This document shows positions 25,587-33,975 of a stretch of 64,000 nucleotides of DNA, one piece after another. Location: the NCBI GenBank assembly GCA_910589315.1, contig CAJUTB010000004.1, positions 45,717 through 109,716 of the forward strand, given 5' to 3'. A program made the position numbers and the translations under genes. Position 1 is the first letter of the stretch. Every line of letters starts with the position of its first letter. The notes beneath the pieces are model-generated. The model made no database searches. It was not told where the DNA came from and saw only the letters and a program-made list of their open reading frames with translations. The stretch comes from an uncultured Oscillibacter sp. (GTDB lineage Bacteria > Bacillota > Clostridia > Oscillospirales > Oscillospiraceae).

Positions 25587-26555
25587 TTAGTGGAACCAAG
25601 AGGAGTCGGATTCGCCGTCCATGAGCGTTTTTGCGGCGGAGAGCATCTGCGCGGCGTCGGCCCGGGTGACGGCCTGTTCCATGGTCTGGCTGCCGAAGCT
25701 GCCCACGGAAAGGACGTTTACAGCCTCCATGTTTGCCACGGCTTGGGCGGCCCAGGAGGGAACGGCTTCCCGGTCTGCGTACCAGACGTCCAGGTTTACG
25801 TCGCCCAGGTCCAGCACGCGGTCAAGGACGGTTGCCGCTTCGTTGAAGCTGATGGGATCGCTGCCGTGGAAGGCTGCGCCTTCGGCGGTGCGGCGGCCCT
25901 GCATGACGCCGGCGGCCACGCCTGCGGCGGCATAGGGCTTTGCCCAGGTGGGAATGGTTTCGTCGTCGCAGAAACCGGTCATGGTAACGGCGGTGATTTC
26001 CCGGCCTGCGGTTTCCAGGGCCATGGCCAGAAATTCGCTGCGGGTGACGGGCTGGTCAGGCTGGAAGTAATATTGCGCGCCGATTTTACAGCCTGTATAG
26101 ATGCCTTCTTCCGCCAGATGCTGTGCGGCGCGGGCGGCGGGACTGCTGTCCATGTCGGCGTAGTTTACGCCGGAACGGGGTTTTTCAATGGTGATCGTGA
26201 CTTTGCCGGGAAGGGAGGTGTTGCCTTCGGGGTCGGTGACGGTAAAGGTAAAGCTGTCCTTGCCGGTTACGCCTTCTTTGGGCGTGTAGGTGAAGGTCTC
26301 GGCCTCCAGGGTGACAGTTCCCTTTTTGGGTTCGTCTGCGATGGAATAGGTGAGCTCGCCGCCTTCCGCGTCGGTGGCTTGGAGCTGTCCTTCTGCGGCA
26401 ATATCCCGGTAGGTGGTGAGTTCCGCGTCCTGAACAGTGGGCGCGCCTGCGGGGGCTTCTTCCTTTTTGCTGCCGAACAGCGCGGATGCGCTGCCTGTGG
26501 TTAAGGTTGTTGCCAATGCCAGAGCAGCGGCGCATTTCATCAACTTGCGATTCAT
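25587..26555 (-). CDS. Secreted protein with Ig/cadherin-like domain and SLH domains
   Basis: The 322-residue product has a signal peptide (residues 1-25). A strand-rich domain near 35-125 (GELTYSIADEP, FTYTPKEGVTGKDSFTFTV, DPEGN) resembles bacterial cadherin-like or Ig-like repeats. SLH-like repeats run from about 130 to the end (YFQPDQPVTRSEFLAMAL, FHGSDPISFNEAATVL, EQAVTRADAAQML). It probably attaches to the cell wall through the SLH part. AGGAGG precedes the second of two adjacent ATGs at a better distance, so I start there. Confidence 0.85.
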   Translation of the reverse strand: MNRKLMKCAAALALATTLTTGSASALFGSKKEEAPAGAPTVQDAELTTYRDIAAEGQLQATDAEGGELTYSIADEPKKGTVTLEAETFTYTPKEGVTGKDSFTFTVTDPEGNTSLPGKVTITIEKPRSGVNYADMDSSPAARAAQHLAEEGIYTGCKIGAQYYFQPDQPVTRSEFLAMALETAGREITAVTMTGFCDDETIPTWAKPYAAAGVAAGVMQGRRTAEGAAFHGSDPISFNEAATVLDRVLDLGDVNLDVWYADREAVPSWAAQAVANMEAVNVLSVGSFGSQTMEQAVTRADAAQMLSAAKTLMDGESDSSWFH

Positions 26556-26644
26556 CATCGGTCCTCCTGTATGAATTGGTACAGGAGTAGTGTTTTCCCA
26601 TCCGGGGGTTTTTTATGCACTTTCACAGCGAAACGCGGGGGGGG

Positions 26645-26980
26645 CATTGCTTGCAGCAATGGGGGGTGCGCCTCGCGGCGCGGGGGCAAGACAGCCATTT
26701 GGGATGGCTGGTCCAGAATTGAACCCCCCATTTTCTTTTCTCTGGCGAGAGAAAAGACTGCGCCCGCAGGCGCGTGTCGGAGGCCAACCGCCGCGGCGCG
26801 GCGGCTCTTGGGCCGGAGACAAACGGGCCGTTCACGGTCCAAAAGAAAAGAGCGTTTTATAAGCTCGGTGGAAAACTTTGGACGGGTGGAACTTTAACGA
26901 GAAGTCCAAATCGACTTGCCTCTGCGTCTATTTCCGCTGCCGCTGCTGCGGTGCTTGGGGCGGGCCTTTGTGCCCGCCCG
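26645..26980. repeat. Non-coding gap with a run of short hairpins
   Basis: The 451-base gap between the SLH gene and the RodA-like gene holds no credible gene. Consecutive inverted repeats occur: CATTGC/GCAATG (26645-26661), GCGCC/GGCGC (26668-26681), CAGCCAT/ATGGCTG (26692-26710), CTTTTCTCT/AGAGAAAAG (26735-26756), GCGCC/GGCGC again (26760-26773), CCGCCGC/GCGGCGG (26788-26804), and GGGCGGGC/GCCCGCCC (near 26956-26980). G runs separate the first ones. The last may end the RodA transcript. The rest looks like a structured intergenic repeat. Confidence 0.6.
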
Positions 26981-27006
26981 GTTCATGCAACCGCCGTTGC
27001 TATATC

Positions 27007-28173
27007 TTATGGCCGCCCTGTCAAGCGCACATCCACGGACCGTTTCTTAATTCCCGACACAACCCCCATTGCCATATACAGCGTCATGAGTGACGAGCCG
27101 CCATAACTGAAAAATGGAAGCGTAATGCCAATCGTCGGCATCACAAATAAACACATACCAATATTGATCACTGTCTGGAAAATTAAAATCGAAGCAATGC
27201 CAACGCAGACATACCGATAAAAAGGCGTTCGCGCCTGCCGCGCTACAATCAGTACCCGCAGAATCACCAAAAACAGCAGCAGCATAATCAGCGCGCAGCC
27301 AATCAATCCAAGTTCCTCTCCCGCTACGGCGAAAATCAAATCCGTCTGTTTTGCCGGAAGGGATTGACTTCCGCTTTGAGTCTGCGTGCCGTTCATATAT
27401 CCCTTGCCAAACAGTCCGCCAGACCCGATTGCCAGCATACTGCGGGTTTGCTGCCAGCCAACGTGCAGCGGCTTGTAACTGTGGTCAAACAACACAATAA
27501 ATCGTTCCCGCATATAATTTGGAATCAAATTCAATTCCCACGCGAGAAACATTCCCGCCGCGCCGCCGGAGAACAATAGTAAAAACCAGCGCAGCGCAAA
27601 TCCAGCCACAAAGGCCATACACAGAAAAATGAATACAAATACCAGCGCATTGCCCATATCGCCGGAGGCAAAACAATATAACCCCACCAGACCAAAGGTG
27701 TGGCCTGCCACGAACAGCGCGGACCGGAAAGATTTCAGGTCGTTTTTTTCCTCCCACAACCATGCCAGCTGCTGGGCCAGCAAAAGGGTGAAGCTGACCT
27801 TCACAACCTCAGCCGGACTGATGTTGAACGGCAGAAAAGGAAATTTCAGCCAGGCGTTGTTGCCGGTTTCCGCCTCGCCGAAGCCGAGAGGAGTCTTTAA
27901 CAGGAGAATAAAGACGATATTAAACGCCAGCACCCATTTCCATTTCCGCATGATCTGCTCTAAATCCAGCATGGAGAAAAAAATATAAACGACAATGCCC
28001 ATCAAAAACGAGATGGACTGAATCATCATCCGCCGGGTTCCTGTGTCCATATACTGCGTTGCACTGAACACAAGAACAAGGCCGTACAGCGTCGCAATGC
28101 TGCACAATGCCAGAAGAACTAGATCCGCCTGTTGGATGAAATCAATGAGGATTGCCTTTAATCGGTTCCACAT
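27007..28173 (-). CDS. RodA/FtsW/SpoVE family (SEDS) cell-wall polymerase
   Basis: The 388-residue polytopic protein has about ten membrane segments and SEDS motifs. These include SISFLMGIVVYIFFS, NAWLKF with ISPAEVVKVS, WQQTRSMLAIGSGGLFGKGYMNG, AVAGEELGLIG, and the C-terminal GITLPFFSYGGSS. SEDS proteins polymerise glycan strands with a partner penicillin-binding protein. The WQQTRSMLAIGSGGLFGKG part is closest to RodA. I start at the ATG preceded by CGGAG at six bases; an upstream TTG would add six residues. It stands alone, without mreBCD or a PBP nearby. Confidence 0.92.
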   Translation of the reverse strand: MWNRLKAILIDFIQQADLVLLALCSIATLYGLVLVFSATQYMDTGTRRMMIQSISFLMGIVVYIFFSMLDLEQIMRKWKWVLAFNIVFILLLKTPLGFGEAETGNNAWLKFPFLPFNISPAEVVKVSFTLLLAQQLAWLWEEKNDLKSFRSALFVAGHTFGLVGLYCFASGDMGNALVFVFIFLCMAFVAGFALRWFLLLFSGGAAGMFLAWELNLIPNYMRERFIVLFDHSYKPLHVGWQQTRSMLAIGSGGLFGKGYMNGTQTQSGSQSLPAKQTDLIFAVAGEELGLIGCALIMLLLFLVILRVLIVARQARTPFYRYVCVGIASILIFQTVINIGMCLFVMPTIGITLPFFSYGGSSLMTLYMAMGVVSGIKKRSVDVRLTGRP

Positions 28174-28249
28174 AATACGCTCCGTAAACAAAGAATTTTC
28201 GCCCTATTCTACCACAAATAAAAAAATGTGTAAACGCCGGAAATTTGTT

Positions 28250-28278
28250 TTTACACTCTGTTCAAATTATGGTATACT
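28250..28278 (+). promoter_or_regulatory. Sigma-A promoter for tsaE-tsaB
   Basis: TTTACA, 17 bases, TATACT, located 41 bases before the TTG start of tsaE. Both boxes and spacing are close to consensus. Confidence 0.85.
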
Positions 28279-28319
28279 GTCCTCACAAAGTTGGATAAGC
28301 CGAAAGGGGGTATCTTTTT

Positions 28320-28751
28320 TTGGAATACATCTCCCACAGCGAGGCGGAAACCGAAGATTTGGGCCAGCGTCTGGCGGCTGCGCTTCCGCCCTGTGCAGTG
28401 GTAGCCTTCCAGGGCGGACTGGGTATGGGAAAAACCGCTTTTACCCGTGGCCTTGCCCGTGGTCTGGGCTATGAGGGCCGGGTCACAAGCCCTACGTTTA
28501 CTCTGGTGAATGAGTACCGGGGCGGACGGGTTCCTGTTTTTCATTTCGACGTGTACCGCCTGAACAATCCCGGAGAGCTTTGGGACATTGGCTTTGAGGA
28601 CTATTTGGAGGAAGAGGGCGTATGCGTTGTGGAATGGAGCGAGCAGGTGAAAGAGGCGATGCCGGAACGAAGCGTCCAGGTATCGATTTCCCGTCACCCA
28701 GACAATGAAAACTGGCGGGTGATTCAAATAGAAGGAGCGAAGGCACTATGA
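28320..28751 (+). CDS. tsaE: tRNA threonylcarbamoyladenosine biosynthesis ATPase TsaE
   Basis: The 143-residue P-loop protein is part of the t6A machinery. It has the Walker A loop GGLGMGKTAFTRGLA, TSPTFTLVNEY, the FDVYRL stretch, and the acidic WDIGFEDYL with VVEWSEQ. Start is TTG, preceded by AAAGGGGG; no ATG is available at the right place. It overlaps tsaB by four bases. Its partner TsaD is not in the window, while the substrate-making Sua5 is at 16704. Confidence 0.95.
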   Translation: MEYISHSEAETEDLGQRLAAALPPCAVVAFQGGLGMGKTAFTRGLARGLGYEGRVTSPTFTLVNEYRGGRVPVFHFDVYRLNNPGELWDIGFEDYLEEEGVCVVEWSEQVKEAMPERSVQVSISRHPDNENWRVIQIEGAKAL

Positions 28752-29473
28752 AAATTTTAGCTCTGGAAACGGCGGCGAAGGCGGTATCAGTCGCGATCAC
28801 GGAGAACGGCAAGGTTTTAGCCGCCGGGTATCAGGATACCGGCCTGACCCACAGCACCACACTCATGCCAATTGTTGAGGGCCTGTTCCGCAATACGGGA
28901 CTTGCGCCGGTGGATGTGGACGTGGTAGCCGTCTCAGCGGGACCGGGTTCTTTTACTGGCGTACGGATTGGCGTCTCCGCTGCAAAGGGAATTGCATTTG
29001 CCGTGGAAAAACCGGCGGCGGCGGTATCGACGCTGGCCGCGCTGGCCCGGAACGTGGCTTTTGCGGACGGGCTGATCATATGCGCTATGGACGCGCGGCG
29101 TCAGCAGGTTTATAACGCTTTGTTCGAGGCCAGAGACGGTATCCTTACCCGCCTGACGCCCGACCGTGCGATTTCATTGGAGGATTTGGCGGCAGAGCTG
29201 CGGAACGACCCGCGTCCCGGGCAGATTGTGGGAGACGGCGCACGGCTGTGCATGGATTTTATGACGAAAGCAGGAATTCTCTGCCGTCTGGCCCCGCCTC
29301 ATTTGGTTATGCAGAATGCGATTTCCGTTGCGTTGGAGGCGGAAGTTCTTGCGGCAGAAGGAAAGCTGGTTACGGCCCAGGAACTGGCTCCCGTCTATCT
29401 GCGCCCGCCCCAGGCAGAGCGCCTGCGGATGGAACGGAAGCTGGAAACGGATAAAAATACGAAAGGATGTTAG
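28748..29473 (+). CDS. tsaB: tRNA threonylcarbamoyladenosine biosynthesis protein TsaB
   Basis: The 241-residue ASKHA-fold protein starts with the typical MKILALETAAKAVSVAI and contains HSTTLMPIVE, SAGPGSFTGVRIG, AAKGIAFA, and AMDARRQQVYNALF. It stabilises TsaD in the complex that adds threonylcarbamoyl groups to A37 of tRNAs. It is translationally coupled to tsaE. In many Firmicutes rimI follows, but here a small membrane protein follows instead. Confidence 0.95.
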   Translation: MKILALETAAKAVSVAITENGKVLAAGYQDTGLTHSTTLMPIVEGLFRNTGLAPVDVDVVAVSAGPGSFTGVRIGVSAAKGIAFAVEKPAAAVSTLAALARNVAFADGLIICAMDARRQQVYNALFEARDGILTRLTPDRAISLEDLAAELRNDPRPGQIVGDGARLCMDFMTKAGILCRLAPPHLVMQNAISVALEAEVLAAEGKLVTAQELAPVYLRPPQAERLRMERKLETDKNTKGC

Positions 29474-29477
29474 AAAA

Positions 29478-29792
29478 ATGGCGTTTGAAGCAGAAGTGAT
29501 TCCTCTGTTTATTGGCGGATGCATCGCTGTCAGTCTGGCGGAACTTACTGCCGGATGGTTTCTGTTAAAAAATGCAGAGGAGGCATGGTATCGTTTTGTT
29601 GGTCACGTTCTCTCCATGGCCATTGGCTTATTCTTCCTGATCAAGTGCCTTTTTGGAGACCGTCTGCACCTTGTGCAGGGAATCGCCTCCATTGATCACT
29701 CGGTCAGTATTGGGTTATTTGGCCTTTGCTGGATGGCCAGTGTTCTGTTTCTCCTGTCTGCGCTTGGCAAAAGTAATTCCCAAATGAAGTGA
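29478..29792 (+). CDS. Small membrane protein of unknown function
   Basis: The 104-residue product has three hydrophobic segments, near 8-30, 42-62 and 75-97. An AAAGGATG-type site precedes the ATG, which lies four bases after the tsaB stop, so it is probably part of that transcript. I do not recognise the family. Confidence 0.75.
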   Translation: MAFEAEVIPLFIGGCIAVSLAELTAGWFLLKNAEEAWYRFVGHVLSMAIGLFFLIKCLFGDRLHLVQGIASIDHSVSIGLFGLCWMASVLFLLSALGKSNSQMK

Positions 29793-29839
29793 ACATAGTG
29801 GTAGTTGAAGTTTTTTATTCGATGGAAGGAGTGCTGTTT

Positions 29840-30472
29840 ATGAATGGAAAAGTGCATATCATGGACCATCCCCTTGTTGCACACAAGCTGACGATTCTGC
29901 GGGATAAAAACACCAGCGTCAAGGACTTCCGGGAACTGGTTTCCGAAATTGGAATGTTGATTACCTACGAGGCCACCCGCGACCTGCCCCTGACTGCGCG
30001 GGAGGTGGAAACCCCGATCTGCACCACCACCGCCCCCACCCTCAAGGGCAAAAAGTTTGCCGTGGTGCCCATTCTCCGGGCGGGCCTGGGACTGGTCGAC
30101 GGCGTGCTGCGGATGGTTCCCGGCGCACGGGTGGGACACATCGGCCTTTATCGGGACGAAACCACCCTGGAACCGGTCAAGTATTTCTGTAAAATGCCCA
30201 AGGATGTCGCGGAACGGGACATTCTGATCGTCGACCCGATGCTTGCCACCGGCGGCAGCGCCGACGCGGCTATTGGCTTTATGAAGGAATACGGCTGCAC
30301 GAATATCAAGCTCATGGTGCTGCTGGCTGCGCCGGAGGGAATTGAGCGCATCCAGAAATCTCACCCGGATATCAACATCTACTGCGGCGCAGTGGATGAG
30401 CGGCTGAACGAACAGGGATATATTGTTCCTGGCCTGGGCGACGCGGGCGACCGTATTTTCGGAACCAAATAA
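29840..30472 (+). CDS. upp: Uracil phosphoribosyltransferase
   Basis: The 210-residue enzyme salvages uracil to UMP using PRPP. It shows MDHPLVAHKLTILRD at the start, VPILRAGLGLVDG, the PRPP loop VDPMLATGGSAD, and the uracil-binding GYIVPGLGDAGDR at the end. I chose the ATG preceded by GGAAGGAG at nine bases; the longer frame would overlap the previous gene. Confidence 0.96.
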   Translation: MNGKVHIMDHPLVAHKLTILRDKNTSVKDFRELVSEIGMLITYEATRDLPLTAREVETPICTTTAPTLKGKKFAVVPILRAGLGLVDGVLRMVPGARVGHIGLYRDETTLEPVKYFCKMPKDVAERDILIVDPMLATGGSADAAIGFMKEYGCTNIKLMVLLAAPEGIERIQKSHPDINIYCGAVDERLNEQGYIVPGLGDAGDRIFGTK

Positions 30473-30479
30473 AGTAAGC

Positions 30480-30506
30480 GGCCGGGAGAAATCTCCCGGC
30501 CTTTTG
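30480..30506 (+). terminator. Rho-independent terminator of upp
   Basis: GGCCGGGAG pairs with CTCCCGGCC around a short A/T loop and is followed by TTTTG, eight bases after the stop. Confidence 0.9.
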
Positions 30507-30518
30507 TTGTTCAGTTGT

Positions 30519-31220
30519 TCAATAGAGCTGCGTATAAATCCCAATCCAGTGGAGCGCGGCGGCCAGGAGAACGAACACATGCCAGATGCAGTGGTCATAC
30601 TTTTTGCTTCGTGCAAAAGGAATCATGCCCAAGGTATACACCACGCCGCCCGCCAGAATGAACCAGAGGAGCGTTTTTGCGTGGAGGTAGAGGCTGGGGA
30701 GGAACAGCAGGCCGCTCCAGCCGATGAGAAAATAGAGCGTAAAGTGGAGAGCCCGCCAGCGGCCCGGTCCAAAAATGGCAATCAGGACCACCCCTGTCAA
30801 AATCACCGCCCACTGAATACAAAACAGCGCGATGCCCAGCCTGCCGCCCACATACAGCAGCAGCACCGGCGCGAAGGTTCCGCCGATCAGCAGGTAGATG
30901 GACGTATAATCAAACCGGCGGCAGACCCGTTTCGCCGTGGAACCGCTTTTCATCGCGTGGTATACGCTGCTCATAAGCATCATAACGACCATGCTGATTC
31001 CATAGAAGCAGGTGGCCATAATCTCCAACGGCTCTTTCGACCGGAGAAGCAGCAGAATCAGCCCTGCAACTGCCATCAGCTCGCCCAGCCCGTGGCTGAC
31101 CGCGTTAAAAACCTCCTCGCCCAGCGTCAGGCGGGGCGGTTCGTTGCGCGCCTGTACCATCGCCTTGCGCACTGCCCGCAGCCGTGCCCGCTGCATCTGC
31201 TTCGCTGAAACCGCCTCCAT
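30519..31220 (-). CDS. Hemolysin III / PAQR family membrane protein
   Basis: The 233-residue protein has seven predicted membrane segments. Family motifs are EEVFNAVSHGLGELMA near the start, SSVYHAMKS, FDYTSIYLLIGGTFAP, and the C-terminal DHCIWHVFVLLAAALHW. The conserved His and Asp residues form a metal site in PAQR proteins. Bacterial members were named for haemolysis by one homologue, but the general role is probably membrane-lipid homeostasis. A palindrome overlaps its promoter. Confidence 0.92.
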   Translation of the reverse strand: MEAVSAKQMQRARLRAVRKAMVQARNEPPRLTLGEEVFNAVSHGLGELMAVAGLILLLLRSKEPLEIMATCFYGISMVVMMLMSSVYHAMKSGSTAKRVCRRFDYTSIYLLIGGTFAPVLLLYVGGRLGIALFCIQWAVILTGVVLIAIFGPGRWRALHFTLYFLIGWSGLLFLPSLYLHAKTLLWFILAGGVVYTLGMIPFARSKKYDHCIWHVFVLLAAALHWIGIYTQLY

Positions 31221-31256
31221 AGCCGCTGCTCCTTCCCCGGCTTTGCGCCGTCAATC

Positions 31257-31308
31257 CGTGTAATATGATTTATAATACCATATTACACGATTGCAATTGA
31301 TATTTCAA
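31257..31308 (-). promoter_or_regulatory. Promoter of the hemolysin III gene with an overlapping palindrome
   Basis: The minus strand has TTGAAA (31303-31308), 17 bases, TAATAT (31280-31285). A perfect 11-bp inverted repeat, CGTGTAATATG (31257-31267) and CATATTACACG (31279-31289), covers the -10 and the start region. This placement is typical of a repressor operator. Confidence 0.65.
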
Positions 31309-31376
31309 GTGGTATTTCAGAAAAATCCACCGATATTCTGCCCGCAAAACTGTGAGATCATACAACGCCGCTTGTC

Positions 31377-32762
31377 TCAAAGCGGTTTCGTGCCGGGTTC
31401 CAAGGCGGCGACGCTCTGCCGGAACTGCACAAAAAACAAAACAGCCGTTGTTGAAACCGCCAGGAAATCCGCCACCGGCTCCGCCAGGAATACGGCGAAG
31501 GCTTTGTTTTCAAAAAAGTTCGGCAAAATGTAGATCATCGGAATCAACAGAATGATTTTCCGCAGAACTGCGAGAAACAGCGACGATTTCGCGTTTCCAA
31601 TCGCCATAAAGGTTTGCTGGCACGCAAGCTGCACGCCGAACAGACAGCTTGCGCCCATATAGATCCGCAGAGCCCAGGCGGCATAGCGCACCAGTTCGGC
31701 GTCATTGTTGAAAATCTTTACGAAAAACTGTGGGAACGCCTGCACCAGAAGCCAGATCAGCGCTGCGTAAACAACGGAGGCCCGCAGCAGGCAGAGAAAC
31801 GCATCCTTTACCCGCTGGGCATTGCGCGCGCCGAAGTTAAAGCTGATGATCGGCTGTGCGCCCTGGCTCAAGCCCTGGAGGGGCATCATGGCAAACTGCA
31901 TCATGCTGGTCAGCACGGTCATGGCTCCCACGGCGATATCGCCGCCGTATTTCAGCAGGGACGAGTTAAAGCACACCGCCAGTAAACTTTCCGTGGACTG
32001 CATGATGAACGGCGACAGGCCCAACGCCAGACTTGGGAGAAAAACCTCCTTGCGTAGACGCAGGTTTTCCCGGCGCAGCCGCCATTTTGTCTGCGGGCCG
32101 GAGAGGAAGCGCAGCACCCATGCGGCAGAAACGGCCTGAGAGAGAATGGTTGCCAGCGCGGCACCCCGGACGCCCAGATGAAGCCCGAAAATGAAAATCG
32201 GGTCCAGAACGGTATTCAGGCCCGCGCCGATCAGAACGGTTTTCATGCCCACCTTGGAAAAGCCCTGGGCGGTAATAAAGCCGTTCATGCCAAGGGTCAT
32301 TTGGACGAAAATTGTGCCCAGGGAGTAGATGCGCATATAACTCAGCGCATAACCGACGGTGTTTTCGCTGGCTCCGAAGGTCAGCAGAAGCGGTTCGGCA
32401 AACAGCTGGAAAATCAGCGTCAGGACAACGGACACCAGCGCCAGGAGCGTAAAGCTGTTGCCCATGATGCGTTCCGAACCGGGAAGATCGCCCCGGCCTT
32501 CCTGGATGGAGGCGCGGGGCGCGCCACCCATAGCCACCAGAGCCGCAAAGGCGGAGATGATCAAAATAACCGGCAGACACACGCCCACGCCGGTCAACGC
32601 CAGCGTGCCGACCGTATCCACGGGTTTCATATGGCCGATGTACACCCGGTCCACCAGGTTGTAGAGCATATTGACGATTTGAGATGTAATCGTTGGCAGG
32701 GCCAGAGAGAGCAGCAGCTTGCCCACGGGACCGCTGCCAAGGTCTACGCCTTTTTGGTTCAT
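31377..32762 (-). CDS. MATE family efflux transporter
   Basis: The 461-residue protein has about twelve membrane segments and MATE features. These include LALPTITSQIVNMLYNLVDR in the first helix pair, FITAQGFSKVGM, and GLSQGAQPIISFNFGA. MATE proteins export cationic drugs or metabolites using a proton or sodium gradient. Its ATG overlaps the stop of marR (ATGA), so it is the efflux half of a MarR-controlled operon. Confidence 0.94.
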   Translation of the reverse strand: MNQKGVDLGSGPVGKLLLSLALPTITSQIVNMLYNLVDRVYIGHMKPVDTVGTLALTGVGVCLPVILIISAFAALVAMGGAPRASIQEGRGDLPGSERIMGNSFTLLALVSVVLTLIFQLFAEPLLLTFGASENTVGYALSYMRIYSLGTIFVQMTLGMNGFITAQGFSKVGMKTVLIGAGLNTVLDPIFIFGLHLGVRGAALATILSQAVSAAWVLRFLSGPQTKWRLRRENLRLRKEVFLPSLALGLSPFIMQSTESLLAVCFNSSLLKYGGDIAVGAMTVLTSMMQFAMMPLQGLSQGAQPIISFNFGARNAQRVKDAFLCLLRASVVYAALIWLLVQAFPQFFVKIFNNDAELVRYAAWALRIYMGASCLFGVQLACQQTFMAIGNAKSSLFLAVLRKIILLIPMIYILPNFFENKAFAVFLAEPVADFLAVSTTAVLFFVQFRQSVAALEPGTKPL

Positions 32763-33211
32763 GACGGCGATTCTCCTTCCATAAGTTGTTCGGTGTTTTT
32801 CAGCACCTTGCCCAGCAGTGACCAGAATTCCGCCTGCTCGGTTTCCGACAGCCCGTCCAGCAGCCGGAGACCGAACGCCGCCTGAATCGTCTGGGCCTCC
32901 TGCGCCAGCGGCGCGCCTTTTTCGGTAATTGCCAGATGAACCACCCGGCGGTCAGCCGGGTCCTGCGTCCGGTGCAGAATGTCCCGGCCTGTCATCAGGT
33001 CCACCGCCTGGGATACCTGGGATTTGGACAGCCCCCGTAGCTCCACGACATCCCGTGCGGTATTCTGTTCCGGGTGGTTTGCCAGAAACAGCAGTACGTG
33101 GATTTCCCGCATGGACAGGCCCGTCCGGGCCAGCAGCGGCGCAAACTGCCGGGCATAAAATTTCCCGAACCGCTGCGCAAAATGCGTCAAACGGGAGATT
33201 GTGACGGTCAT
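32759..33211 (-). CDS. MarR family transcriptional regulator
   Basis: The 150-residue regulator has a MarR winged helix-turn-helix: LSMREIHVLLFLANHPE, TARDVVELRGLSKSQVSQAVDLM, then the wing with QDPADRRVVHLAITEKG. I start at the ATG preceded by AAGGAGG at seven bases; a longer frame lacks a site. It is first in the operon with the MATE transporter. Palindromes between its promoter and start suggest it represses itself until a ligand binds. Confidence 0.94.
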   Translation of the reverse strand: MTVTISRLTHFAQRFGKFYARQFAPLLARTGLSMREIHVLLFLANHPEQNTARDVVELRGLSKSQVSQAVDLMTGRDILHRTQDPADRRVVHLAITEKGAPLAQEAQTIQAAFGLRLLDGLSETEQAEFWSLLGKVLKNTEQLMEGESPS

Positions 33212-33227
33212 AAAATCGCCTCCTTTT

Positions 33228-33292
33228 GTTCTTTTTAGAACAGTTTCTTTTTGAAACCTTCTTACTCTAACACAGTTTCGCAAAATTGTCAA
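33228..33292 (-). promoter_or_regulatory. marR promoter and two palindromic operator candidates
   Basis: The minus strand carries TTGACA (33287-33292), 17 bases, TAGAGT (33264-33269). Just downstream lie two related palindromes, GTTTC-N5-GAAAC (33243-33257) and GTTCT-N4-AGAAC (33228-33241). They sit between the -10 and the ribosome site, where MarR binding would block transcription. Confidence 0.75.
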
Positions 33293-33427
33293 GACGGGCC
33301 GGCGGATGCCCTTTTACAGTTTGGCCGCGGCATTTGGACATTTAATCATATCTTGCGCCTTGCGGGGAGTCGTGATAAAATCAAACCGGCCGGTATAGGA
33401 GGCGTATAATCTTGAGGGAGATGGAAT

Positions 33428-33901
33428 ATGGAAATCATATTAGACCGCAATCAATACGACGGTATTTGGAATAAAATATACGATGAGTTTCTTTTTTCGC
33501 CCTCTTGTAAAGCGATTGGCGATACATGGCTGTCTTTTCCAATCGAAAGTAAGAAATACCGCTTGAATGGTGTGTTTTCTGAAGAAGAGGAACGCATTGT
33601 CAATTCTATTTTTTGCAGAGTACATGGCAAAGATATGTATGCGCTGGATTGGAGACATGACTGTTTTATCTATAATCCATGCGAAGAAATACCCCTGGAC
33701 GATTGGTTTTATGATACAGAGCGAAATTGTAACGTGTATTTTCCAAGTTATTATCCAGATGGCGATTATCATTTTTTTGCGTCATTTGATTGGTCAATAG
33801 GCTTGTACGGGCATCCATGGAAAAAGGAACTAATTGTAGTGGGAGAAAAATTGATACGGGAATTTGAAAAAGCGCGGGATATGCTTGCTGTAACAGAATG
33901 A
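33428..33901 (+). CDS. DUF2716 family protein
   Basis: The 157-residue cytoplasmic protein matches my recollection of the DUF2716 pattern: an N-terminal WNKIYDEFLFSPS, MYALDWRHDCFIYNP in the middle, and FPSYYPDGDYHFF with WSIGLYGHPWKKE near the end. No catalytic function is known. Its codons are clearly AT-rich compared with every neighbour, which suggests recent acquisition. It is a lone gene between marR and a convergent catabolic operon, with a strong shared terminator. Confidence 0.75.
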   Translation: MEIILDRNQYDGIWNKIYDEFLFSPSCKAIGDTWLSFPIESKKYRLNGVFSEEEERIVNSIFCRVHGKDMYALDWRHDCFIYNPCEEIPLDDWFYDTERNCNVYFPSYYPDGDYHFFASFDWSIGLYGHPWKKELIVVGEKLIREFEKARDMLAVTE

Positions 33902-33922
33902 TAAACAAATTTCCGCGCAAAG

Positions 33923-33962
33923 AAAACCCCCGACGTAGAATCGCACTACGTCAGGGGGTTTT
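33923..33962. terminator. Bidirectional terminator
   Basis: A long stem pairs AAAACCCCC and GACGTAG with CTACGTC and GGGGGTTTT, with a single bulged A. It has an A run on one side and a T run on the other. It serves the DUF2716 gene and the convergent oxidoreductase gene. Confidence 0.93.
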
Positions 33963-33975
33963 GGAATTTCCGGGA

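Noticed and set aside
26645..26804. Repeated short palindromes considered as a CRISPR array
   Set aside because: The units differ in sequence and spacing, there is no constant repeat, and no cas gene is nearby.
31271..31276. TATAAT on the plus strand inside the palindrome
   Set aside because: It points away from any plus-strand gene; the minus-strand promoter with correct spacing explains the region better.
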